This document shows, in pieces, positions 24,843 to 32,378 of a DNA stretch of 64,000 nt. The position numbers were made by a program, and so were the translations under genes. The first letter of the stretch is position 1; each line of letters opens with the position of its first letter. The DNA is from Hymenobacter jeollabukensis (GTDB lineage Bacteria; Bacteroidota; Bacteroidia; Cytophagales; Hymenobacteraceae): the NCBI RefSeq assembly GCF_005771675.1, contig NZ_VAJM01000006.1, positions 124,001-188,000 on the forward strand, read 5' to 3'. The notes under the pieces are model-generated. The model did not search any database and was not told where the DNA came from. It saw nothing but the letters and a program-made list of their open reading frames with translations.

Positions 24843-25445
24843 ATGAACTTACTCCGCCTGCACAAAAACTTGCTGCCATTGCTGGCCTTGGCCGCGTTGT
24901 GCCTGTACACTATTCTGGTAACGCTTTTCAGTAAAGTGTACTACGAGGGAGCTTACTTCACCCGGACTTTTGACTTCCGCCATTACCTGGCTTTTGCCGC
25001 CGTGGCGCTGAACCTGGTTGTGTATTTCTGCGCACGACCCTGGTTTAAGTTCACGCTTATCGGTATGCTGTTGCCGGGGCTGCTGGATTTGCTCAGCTTC
25101 ACGCCGGACCGGATCAGCCTTGGCTTTGGCGTAACGGATGCGTTTCGGCTGAGCATTCAGCCGCTCTCATTGCTGTTCATCGCGGCTTATTACTTCCTCA
25201 ATCGCACCAGCTCCCGGCGCTTCTTGCGGGCTTATGTTCTGCCAGCTCCCACGCAGCAGCGGGCCACTCACTATCAGGAACAGGTAACACAGTTCAAGGC
25301 TACGTTGGGCCGGAAGCCGGATGACAGCTTGCGCCTGATGCTGCACGACGAAAAGCTGGTTGCTGCGGCGCGGGAAGCGGCAAAGCAACTGCTGCACGAA
25401 AGGGAAAACACGAAAAGTTCGATTTCCGGAAAGACTGAGAATTAA
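24843..25445 (+). CDS. Four-TM membrane protein inserted in the MoxR-VWA cluster
   Basis: This 200-aa protein starts at ATG 24843, 14 bp after the MoxR stop. It has four TM helices (LLPLLALAALCLYTILVTLF, YLAFAAVALNLVVYFCA, FTLIGMLLPGLLDLLSF, LSIQPLSLLFIAAYYFL). A ~70-aa cytoplasmic tail ends in helices (DDSLRLMLHDEKLVAAAREA, AKQLLHEREN). Codon use is less GC-biased than in the flanking DUF5682 and MoxR genes, suggesting separate acquisition. I recognise no named family. The tight spacing (14 and 34 bp) suggests co-expression, so it could be a membrane anchor or immunity-like part, but this is speculation. Confidence 0.8.
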   Translation: MNLLRLHKNLLPLLALAALCLYTILVTLFSKVYYEGAYFTRTFDFRHYLAFAAVALNLVVYFCARPWFKFTLIGMLLPGLLDLLSFTPDRISLGFGVTDAFRLSIQPLSLLFIAAYYFLNRTSSRRFLRAYVLPAPTQQRATHYQEQVTQFKATLGRKPDDSLRLMLHDEKLVAAAREAAKQLLHERENTKSSISGKTEN

Positions 25446-25479
25446 CCGCATCTCGACCCGCTAGCGGCTTCTGACCTAC

Positions 25480-27816
25480 ATGCCCACCGACCTGCGCCTC
25501 TTCGGCATCCGCCACCACGGCCCCGGCAGCACCGCCTCGCTGCTGCAGGCCCTCGACGCCTACCAGCCCGACATCGTGCTGCTGGAGTGCCCCGCCGACG
25601 GTGAAAAGGCCCTGGCCGAAGTAGCCAACGCGGCCCTGCAGCCGCCGGTAGCCCTGCTCGTCTACAACCCCAAGCAGCACCAGCAGGCCACTTTCCTGCC
25701 CTTCGCCTACTTCTCGCCCGAGTGGCAGGCCGTGCGCTGGTGCCAGCAACACGGCGCCCACCTGCGCGCCTTCGACCTGCCGATGACTCTACGCTTCGCC
25801 CTGCCCGACTCGGTGGAGCACCTGCCCGGCGAAGCTTTCCCAATAGAAATCCAAGAAGTACCCGCAGAAGAGGCCGACGAAGCTGCCCAGGCCGCCGAAA
25901 ACGAAGCCGCGCCGTCAGGCTCCCCCGCTCCCTCGGAGAGGGGGCCGGCCCCGGGGGGTGAGACTCCGTTGCGCCTCGACCCCATTGCCCACCTCGCCCG
26001 GCTCGACGGCTACGCCGACGGGGAGCGGTGGTGGGAAGCGCGCATCGAGCACTCGGCCGGCCACGCCGACGCCTTCGAGGTGGTGCTGCAGATGATGACG
26101 GCGCTGCGCGAGGAGCTGGCCCAGCCCGAATCGGCGGAAACCCTGCTGCGCGAGGCCTACATGCGCGAGACGCTGCGCAACACGCTCAAGCAGGGCTACC
26201 AGCGCGTGGCGGTGGTGTGCGGGGCCTGGCACGCGCCCGTGCTGCGCGCCGAGGAGCTGCCGGCCTACGCCAAGGACGACAAAGCCCGGCTCAAGGGGCT
26301 GAAGAAAGCGCCCACCGAAGCTACCTGGGTGCCCTGGACCTACGAGCGGCTGGCCCGGCAGTCGGGCTACGGAGCGGGCGTTTTGTCGCCGGCCTGGTAC
26401 GAGCTGCTGTTTGAGCAGCCCCACGCGCAGGTGGTGACGCACTGGATGGTGCGGGCGGCGCACCTGCTGCGGGCGCAACAAATCGATGCCTCGTCGGCCC
26501 ACGCCATCGAGGGGGTGCGGCTGGCGGAGGCGCTGGCGGCCGTGCGCGGGCTGGCCCTCCCGGGCATCGAGGAGCTGCAGGAAGCGGCGGTGAGCATCTT
26601 TGGGGGCGGTTACGCCGAGGCGCTGGAGCTGGTGCACCAGCAGCTGGTCATCGGTGAGAAGCTGGGCGAGGTGCCCGAGGAGCTGCCGGCCTCGCCGCTG
26701 CAGCAGGATCTGGCGCTGCAGCAGAAGGCCCTGCGCCTCAAGCCCGAGGCCGCCGCGAAAACCCTGGCCCTGGACCTGCGCAAGGACACCGACCTGGGCC
26801 GCAGCCACCTGCTGCACCGCCTGCAGCTGCTCGGGGTCCGCTGGGGACGGCCGCAGCGGGTGTCGGGCAAGAGCGGCACCTTCCACGAGGTGTGGGAGCT
26901 GCAATGGAAGCCTGAGCTGGTGCTGGCCGTGCTCGAAGCGGGTCGCTGGGGCAATACCATCCTCACCGCCGCCAGTGCCGCCGCCGGCCACCGCGCCCAC
27001 GAGGCCCAGGACCTGGCCCAGATCAGCCAGCTGCTGGAAGAAGCCCTGCGCGCCGACCTCGCCCCCGCCCTGCCGGCCCTGGTGGCCCGGCTCGAAACCA
27101 TCAGCGCCGGCACCCGCGACGTGGCCCACCTGCTGGCCGCCCTGCCCCCGCTGGTGCAGGTGCTGCGCTACGGCAACGTGCGGCGCACTGAAGCCGGGCA
27201 GGTTGTCCAGGTGGTGCACCACCTGGTGCCGCGCCTCTGCATCTCGCTGCCCCTGGCCACCACCGGCCTCGACGTGGACGCCGCCCGTGCCCTGCTGGAA
27301 CGCCTCGAAGCGGCCCACCAGGCCGTGGCCCTGCTGCCCGACGACGCCCAGCAGGCCGACTGGTACGCCGCCCTCAGCACCGTGGCCCGGCAGCCGGCCA
27401 GCAGCGGCCTGCTGGCCGGGGCCGCCGCCCGCCTGCTCTTCGACGCTCAGCAGCTGGCCCCCGACGACACCGCCCGCCTGCTCGGCCTGGCCCTGGCCCC
27501 CGCCCAGCCCACCGACTACGCCACCGCCTGGATCGAAGGCTTCCTGCGTGGCTCGGGCCTGCTGCTCATCCACAACCGCGTGCTTTTCGACCTGCTCGAC
27601 TCCTGGCTGGCGGGCCTGGCGGAAGACGTTTTCCAGGAAACCGTGCCCCTGCTGCGCCGCGCCTTCACCGATTTCAGCCCGCCCGAGCGGCAGCAGGTGC
27701 TGGCCCTGGCCGTCAGCGGCCCCGGCACCGGCCCGGCCACTCAGCTCGTCGAGGTGGATATGGAGCGCGGGCGGCGGGTGCTGCCGGTGCTGCGCGAGCT
27801 GCTGGGTGTGGCCTGA
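25480..27816 (+). CDS. DUF5682 protein (YehM-like)
   Basis: This 778-aa protein, near the ~760 aa I recall for E. coli YehM, opens with the family signature LRLFGIRHHGPGSTASLLQA and IVLLECPADGEKA. The early His pair and the acidic residue resemble the layout of TraB/EreA/ChaN-like enzymes, so an enzymatic N-terminal domain is possible. RVAVVCGAWHAPVL (about residue 250) is a second motif of that type. The rest is helical (HWMVRAAHLLRAQQIDASSA, RLLFDAQQLAPDDTARLLGL). Residues ~146-162 (SGSPAPSERGPAPGGE) are encoded by a repeat-like insertion. The VWA gene follows after 66 bp. Confidence 0.85.
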   Translation: MPTDLRLFGIRHHGPGSTASLLQALDAYQPDIVLLECPADGEKALAEVANAALQPPVALLVYNPKQHQQATFLPFAYFSPEWQAVRWCQQHGAHLRAFDLPMTLRFALPDSVEHLPGEAFPIEIQEVPAEEADEAAQAAENEAAPSGSPAPSERGPAPGGETPLRLDPIAHLARLDGYADGERWWEARIEHSAGHADAFEVVLQMMTALREELAQPESAETLLREAYMRETLRNTLKQGYQRVAVVCGAWHAPVLRAEELPAYAKDDKARLKGLKKAPTEATWVPWTYERLARQSGYGAGVLSPAWYELLFEQPHAQVVTHWMVRAAHLLRAQQIDASSAHAIEGVRLAEALAAVRGLALPGIEELQEAAVSIFGGGYAEALELVHQQLVIGEKLGEVPEELPASPLQQDLALQQKALRLKPEAAAKTLALDLRKDTDLGRSHLLHRLQLLGVRWGRPQRVSGKSGTFHEVWELQWKPELVLAVLEAGRWGNTILTAASAAAGHRAHEAQDLAQISQLLEEALRADLAPALPALVARLETISAGTRDVAHLLAALPPLVQVLRYGNVRRTEAGQVVQVVHHLVPRLCISLPLATTGLDVDAARALLERLEAAHQAVALLPDDAQQADWYAALSTVARQPASSGLLAGAAARLLFDAQQLAPDDTARLLGLALAPAQPTDYATAWIEGFLRGSGLLLIHNRVLFDLLDSWLAGLAEDVFQETVPLLRRAFTDFSPPERQQVLALAVSGPGTGPATQLVEVDMERGRRVLPVLRELLGVA
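25918..25965. repeat. Repeat-derived in-frame insertion in the DUF5682 gene
   Basis: The DNA contains CTCCCTCGGAGAGGGGGCC followed by CCCCGGGGGGTGAG. This resembles the element interior at 56239-56275 (CTCCCCTCTC...GGAGAGGAG...GGGGGTGAG). It encodes a Ser/Pro/Gly-rich linker and keeps the reading frame. Confidence 0.5.
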
Positions 27817-27882
27817 AACCTTTCGGCGGCACCGCTGCCCGGCTTGGTCTACTATCATTCTTTCGTTTTTAGCCGCTTTCCC

Positions 27883-29001
27883 ATGAGCACTACCACCCGC
27901 TGGAAGCTCGTCCTCGGCTCCGCCGCCGACGCCGACAACTCGGTTCAACTCTCGCCCGACTACGGCCGCATGGACGAAGTGCTGACCCAGCTCTACGACC
28001 AGCAGAACCAGGAGCGCAAGGGCGGCCTGGGCGGCTCCGCGCCCCGCGTGTCGCGCTGGCTGGGCGACATCCGGCAGTATTTCCCCTCCTCGGTGGTGGC
28101 CGTGATGCAGAAGGATGCCATGGAGCGCCTGGGCCTGAACCAGCTGCTGCTGGAACCCGAGATTCTGCGCTCGGTGCAGCCCGACGTGCATCTGGTGGGC
28201 CTGCTCATGTCGCTGGGCCGGGTGATGCCCGCCAAGGCCCGGCACACCGCCCGCGAAGTGGTGCAGCGCGTGGTGCGGGAGCTGGAGCAACGGCTGGCCA
28301 ACCCGCTGCGCCAGGCCGTGCAGGGTGCCCTGAGCCGGGCCGTGCGCAACCCTCGCCCCCGCTACGCGGAAATCAACTGGAACGCCACCATCCGCGCCAA
28401 CCTCAATCACTACCAGCCCGCGCAACGTACCATTATTCCGGAGCGGCTGGTGGGCTACGGCCGCCGCGGGCAGGCCCTCAAGGAAATCGTGCTGTGCGTG
28501 GATCAGAGCGGCTCGATGGCGGCCTCGGTGGTGTACGCGGGCGTGTTCGGGGCGGTGCTGGCCTCCATCAAAGCCGTGCGCACCCACATGGTCGTGTTCG
28601 ATACCAGCGTGGCCAACCTCTCGGAAGACCTGCAGGACCCGGTGGACTTGCTGTTTGGGGTGCAGCTGGGCGGCGGCACCGATATCGACCTGGCCCTCAG
28701 CTACTGCCAGCAGCTCATCACCCGCCCCACCGACACCATCCTGGTGCTCATCAGCGACCTGTACGAGGGCGGCAGCCCGGCCGGCCTGCTGCGCCGGGCC
28801 GCCGAGCTGCAGGCCAGCGGCGTGACCGTGGTAGTGCTGCTGGCCCTGAGCGACGAGGGCGCCCCGAGCTTCGACCGCACGGTGGCCGAGAAGCTGGCCG
28901 CGCTGGGCATTCCGTCCTTCGCCTGCACCCCCGATAAGTTTCCGGCGCTGATGGCGGCGGCCATTCAGGGCCAGGACGTGACGAAGGCACTTACTACCTG
29001 A
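27883..29001 (+). CDS. VWA-domain protein (YehP-like)
   Basis: This 372-aa protein is close to the ~378 aa I recall for E. coli YehP. The VWA domain lies at about residues 200-360 and has an intact MIDAS: CVDQSGSMAASVV (DxSxS), a Thr in LGGGTDIDLAL, and the Asp in LVLISDLYEGG. The N-terminal ~190 residues are helical (GGSAPRVSRWLGDIRQYFPS, VQRVVRELEQRLANPLRQAV). VWA proteins of this kind work with MoxR ATPases to assemble or activate a target. The chosen ATG at 27883 removes a hydrophobic 13-residue extension that an upstream ATG (27844) would add. Confidence 0.93.
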   Translation: MSTTTRWKLVLGSAADADNSVQLSPDYGRMDEVLTQLYDQQNQERKGGLGGSAPRVSRWLGDIRQYFPSSVVAVMQKDAMERLGLNQLLLEPEILRSVQPDVHLVGLLMSLGRVMPAKARHTAREVVQRVVRELEQRLANPLRQAVQGALSRAVRNPRPRYAEINWNATIRANLNHYQPAQRTIIPERLVGYGRRGQALKEIVLCVDQSGSMAASVVYAGVFGAVLASIKAVRTHMVVFDTSVANLSEDLQDPVDLLFGVQLGGGTDIDLALSYCQQLITRPTDTILVLISDLYEGGSPAGLLRRAAELQASGVTVVVLLALSDEGAPSFDRTVAEKLAALGIPSFACTPDKFPALMAAAIQGQDVTKALTT

Positions 29002-29031
29002 CCCACAACTGCTTTCGGCTCCACGCGACCC

Positions 29032-29589
29032 ATGAAAAAAGCCGCTACCTTTCTTCTGTTGCTCGTCGTTTGCCCGCTGCTGGCCGGACTCTACGGCGCC
29101 GTGAACGACCAGTTGACCTATACCCTCGCTCCGGAGTATTTCACGAAGTTCAAGTACCAGCAATTCGGGCTGGAACCGGCCTGGTTTGGCGGCGCCCGGC
29201 CCACGGTAGCCATTATCGGCTTTCTGGCGACCTGGTGGATGGGGCTGCTCGTCGGCTTCGTATTCAGCCTGCTGGCGCTGCTGCTACCCGATGCCCGCAC
29301 CATGCGCCGGGCCGTACTGCGCGCCGTGGGCCAGGCACTGGCCCTTACCGCCGCCGCGGGCGTACTCGGCGGGCTGTACGGGCGGCTGTACCTTGTCGAC
29401 GCAGGTGTGGAGTGGTGGCTGCCGGCCGACCTGGTAGACCGGGCCGCCTTTATCACCGTTGGCTCGATTCATAACTTCGGTTACCTGGGCGGGTTGCTGG
29501 GGCTGGTAGCAGGCCTGCTGACCATCCTGCGGCGACGGTCGGCACTGGCAACGGCCCCGCGCCGCTCAACGGAAACCCTTTCCGCGTAA
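29032..29589 (+). CDS. Multi-TM membrane protein of unknown function
   Basis: This 185-aa protein has four predicted TM helices: FLLLLVVCPLLAGLYGAV, IIGFLATWWMGLLVGFVF, LALTAAAGVLGGLYGRLYLV and FGYLGGLLGLVAGLLTIL. A basic/Ser-rich tail follows. Residues 30-50 form a soluble loop (YTLAPEYFTKFKYQQFGLEP), a pattern I associate with uncharacterised Bacteroidetes membrane proteins. It starts 31 bp after the VWA gene and ends 21 bp before the AraC gene, so it may belong to either transcript. Confidence 0.75.
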   Translation: MKKAATFLLLLVVCPLLAGLYGAVNDQLTYTLAPEYFTKFKYQQFGLEPAWFGGARPTVAIIGFLATWWMGLLVGFVFSLLALLLPDARTMRRAVLRAVGQALALTAAAGVLGGLYGRLYLVDAGVEWWLPADLVDRAAFITVGSIHNFGYLGGLLGLVAGLLTILRRRSALATAPRRSTETLSA

Positions 29590-29610
29590 CCCGGCTACTA
29601 CCCACTCCTC

Positions 29611-30477
29611 ATGACCCAGTCCATCCCGACGTACCGGCTTGAAAGCCTCTCCCCGCAGGACGAGGCCCAGGGCGTGTATTTCATCGACCAGCACACCCCG
29701 ACGGCCGGGCCGCCGCTGGGCCGGCCCTACCGCGGCAACTACTACAAAATCGGGCTGTGCCTGCGGGGCACGGCGACGCTGAAAGCTAACCTGGAAACCT
29801 ACGCCATCGGGCCGGGCAGCCTGATGGTCGTCACCCCGCACGTCATCAAGGAGTGGACGGATTTTTCGGCGGACCACGAGGGGCTGTCGGTGTTTTTCAC
29901 CCGGGAGTTTATCACGGCCAGCCACAACATCGACATCGGCAACTTTAACTTCCTGGAAAACGCCTCCACCCACGTGCTGCAGCTGACGCCCGGGCAGTTG
30001 GCGGAGCTGCAGGCCTCTTTTGAGTTTCTGCGGCAGAAATACCACGCGCCCCACGCCTACCGCGCCAGCATCGTCAAGAACCTCATCAACAACCTGCTCT
30101 ACGAGGTGGTGGCCGTCTACGACCAGCAGCGCGCCGCCCAACGCGCCGGCCTCTCGCGCGGCCAGCTGCTGGCAGCCGGCTTCAAGCAGCTGCTGGGCCG
30201 GCACGGCGTCACCGAGCGCAGCGTGAAATTCTACGCCGAGCAGCTCTGCATCACGCCCAAGCACCTGACCGACACGGTGAAGGACGTAACCGGCAAAACC
30301 GCCGGCGCGTGGATAGCCGAGGTGGTGGTGCTGGAAGCCCAGGCCCTGCTGCAGAACCAGCAGCTGACCGTGGCCCAGATTTCCGACCTGCTGCACTTCA
30401 CCGACCAGTCGGCCTTCAGCCGGTTTTTCAAGAAGAGCATCGGCCTCTCGCCCACGGCCTACAAGCAGGCCTGCTAA
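29611..30477 (+). CDS. AraC family transcriptional regulator
   Basis: This 288-aa regulator has an N-terminal cupin-like sensor (NYYKIGLCLRGTATLKANLE, YAIGPGSLMVVTPHVIKEW). The C-terminal AraC double HTH spans residues ~190-288 (FYAEQLCITPKHLTDTVKDV, TVAQISDLLHFTDQSAFSRF, FKKSIGLSPTAYKQAC). The second HTH carries the family signature. Its ligand is unknown. A 235-bp gap follows before the NmrA-like SDR gene on the same strand, a likely target because AraC/SDR pairs are common. Confidence 0.92.
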   Translation: MTQSIPTYRLESLSPQDEAQGVYFIDQHTPTAGPPLGRPYRGNYYKIGLCLRGTATLKANLETYAIGPGSLMVVTPHVIKEWTDFSADHEGLSVFFTREFITASHNIDIGNFNFLENASTHVLQLTPGQLAELQASFEFLRQKYHAPHAYRASIVKNLINNLLYEVVAVYDQQRAAQRAGLSRGQLLAAGFKQLLGRHGVTERSVKFYAEQLCITPKHLTDTVKDVTGKTAGAWIAEVVVLEAQALLQNQQLTVAQISDLLHFTDQSAFSRFFKKSIGLSPTAYKQAC

Positions 30478-30711
30478 GGACCGGAGCAGCACGGCCTCGT
30501 TGAGCGAGCAGTCACGGATGGCATTCCGATTTGCGGCCCTGCCGCCGACCCGCGCTTTCCGCCATTTAGCCCAATCTTGCCGCCGTCTGGCCCTTCCGCC
30601 CACTGCGCCGCGGCCAGACCTTTGTCGCAGAAACATTCCAGCTGTTTTCTGCCGCAACGCCAGGAGGCGGCGCCCGGAAAATGGCTACCACCAATTCCCC
30701 ATTCCCCAGCC

Positions 30712-31572
30712 ATGATTCTAATCACCGGCGCCACCGGCCACATCGGCGCGGCCGTCATCCAGCAGCTGCTGACCAAACTGCCCGCCAGCCAGATTGCCGC
30801 CCTCGTGCGCGACGAAGCCAAAGCCACCCACCTGCAAGCCCAGGGCGTGAGCCTCCGCGTGGGCGACTACCGCGACCCGGCCGCCCTCGACCGCGCCATG
30901 CAGGGCGTGGAAAAAGTGCTGCTGGTATCGGGCGGCGGCGAGGCCGACGGCCTGCAACTGCACCAAAACGTGGTGGACGCCGCCCGGCGGGCCGGGGTGC
31001 GCTGCCTGGCCTACACCGGCCGCGCCCTGCACGACCGCCACACCCTGACCAACGAGCTGATGAAGCGCCACTTCCTGACGGAAGACTACATCCAGGCCAG
31101 CGGCCTCGATTACGTGCTGTTTCGCAACATCCTCTACATGGACACGCTGCCGCAGTTCGTCGGGCCGAAGGTGCTGGAAACCGGCATCCACCTGCCGGCC
31201 GGCGAGGGCCGCGTGTCTTTCGCCCTGCGCCGCGAAATGGGCGAGGCCATTGCCAACGTGCTGGCGGAGGGTGACTGCGCCAACCGCATCTACACCTTCA
31301 CCAACTCGGACGCCTACTCTTTCCACGACGTAGCGGCCGCCCTCACCGAGCTGTCGGGCCGCGAGGTGCGCTACACCGACATCGAGCCAGCCGCATTCGT
31401 GGCCGGAATGCAAGCGCGCGGCCTGCCCGAGTTCGTGGTGAACCTCACCCTGGGCTTCATGACCGATATTAAGAATGGGCAGGAAAGCGCCGTTACCAGC
31501 GAGCTGGCCGAGGCGCTGGGCCGGCAGCCGGTTTCGCTGAAGGAAGGGCTGCGGGAGCTGATGGGGCTGTAG
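30712..31572 (+). CDS. NmrA/QorB-like NAD(P)-binding oxidoreductase
   Basis: This 286-aa atypical SDR has the Rossmann motif MILITGATGHIGAAVIQQLL at its extreme N-terminus, which fixes the start at ATG 30712. Family features include AALVRDEAKATHLQAQGVSL, RVGDYRDPAALDRAMQGVEK and VLLVSGGG. It lacks a classical YxxxK, as NmrA/QorB proteins do. QorB-type enzymes reduce quinones with NADPH; NmrA types sense the redox cofactor, and the two cannot be separated here. A terminator follows at 31582. The AraC gene upstream is the probable regulator. Confidence 0.88.
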   Translation: MILITGATGHIGAAVIQQLLTKLPASQIAALVRDEAKATHLQAQGVSLRVGDYRDPAALDRAMQGVEKVLLVSGGGEADGLQLHQNVVDAARRAGVRCLAYTGRALHDRHTLTNELMKRHFLTEDYIQASGLDYVLFRNILYMDTLPQFVGPKVLETGIHLPAGEGRVSFALRREMGEAIANVLAEGDCANRIYTFTNSDAYSFHDVAAALTELSGREVRYTDIEPAAFVAGMQARGLPEFVVNLTLGFMTDIKNGQESAVTSELAEALGRQPVSLKEGLRELMGL

Positions 31573-31581
31573 CCTGTTGAC

Positions 31582-31619
31582 AAAAGCCCGGTTCGACACT
31601 GGTTCGAGCCGGGCTTTTG
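31582..31619 (+). terminator. Rho-independent terminator after the NmrA-like gene
   Basis: AAAAGCCCGG pairs with CCGGGCTTTT, extended by TTCGA/TTCGA-type pairing with a G.U, around a 5-6-nt loop. The T-run after the stem is short (TTTT). Confidence 0.8.
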
Positions 31620-31704
31620 AGGGAAGTGGATTGTGGAATAAGCGGCGGGCGCGCATCTGATAGGTAGCTTCGGCCCTTACTTATTGCACCAAACCATGAC
31701 CTGA

Positions 31705-32268
31705 ATGCTTGCAACTACAGCTTTTTATTCCCGCTTGGCTATCCTTATTGGAATGACTTATTGCGGACTGGCAACTGCCGGGCTGGCGCAAACGCCACGT
31801 GAGGCACAAGGTCGCTACCGTGCCGCTTTCCGCTTCATCCGTCGCAGTCCGAAGTTTCAGGAGTTTGCAGGCAGGCATCCCAGAATAGCTGTGTATGACT
31901 CCATAGTGCCCATTTTTGGGATGGGTAACTTCTTTAAGGAGATTCGTACAGCCCGGCCCCACTCCCGTTTGACGGATGGGGAGCTTATCGATTCTCTAAC
32001 GCGGGCAGATGAGGCCCAACCGCCATCTTTCTATTCGCCCGCCGTGGCCCGAATTACCCGGCGAAGCCCTTTACCGAAAGGCACCGTTATGGTGGCATTT
32101 TCAGCTCGAAGCGAAGAGTTCGTGCTGGCCGAAGTAACACGTAATTGGTATGGTCCCGCACGCTTCGCCCGGGTTCAGATGTTTGACCAGTCTATACTTT
32201 ATTTAATCCGCTTCCCTTCCCAAGGCCAGCCCGAAATAATCCGGGCTATGGAGATATGCTATAACTGA
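31705..32268 (+). CDS. Secreted hypothetical protein, 187 aa
   Basis: A signal peptide ends near residue 29 (ILIGMTYCGLATAGLAQ). The mature protein is soluble, with the motifs AAFRFIRRSPKFQEFAGRHP, YSPAVARITRRSPLPKGTVM and ARVQMFDQSILYLIRF. No family recognised. Base composition is less GC-rich than in the flanking genes, which suggests a recently acquired or lineage-specific gene. It is a single gene after a terminator and 110 bp before the helicase. Confidence 0.65.
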   Translation: MLATTAFYSRLAILIGMTYCGLATAGLAQTPREAQGRYRAAFRFIRRSPKFQEFAGRHPRIAVYDSIVPIFGMGNFFKEIRTARPHSRLTDGELIDSLTRADEAQPPSFYSPAVARITRRSPLPKGTVMVAFSARSEEFVLAEVTRNWYGPARFARVQMFDQSILYLIRFPSQGQPEIIRAMEICYN

Positions 32269-32378
32269 GTCTTTCGCTCTATCCCAATCATTCCGCATTT
32301 CTCCCCGACCTTCGGCCGCACGTTTGCCGTTCAACGACTGTTGACCCGGTTTACACCCTGACAAGAAGCCCGAAGAAG

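Noticed and set aside
25915-29163. 1082-codon open frame on the minus strand
   Set aside because: It lies opposite DUF5682, the VWA gene and part of the membrane protein, which have clear motifs. The translation is rich in His, Gln, Arg and Gly with no domain: an artefact of GC-rich codon use.
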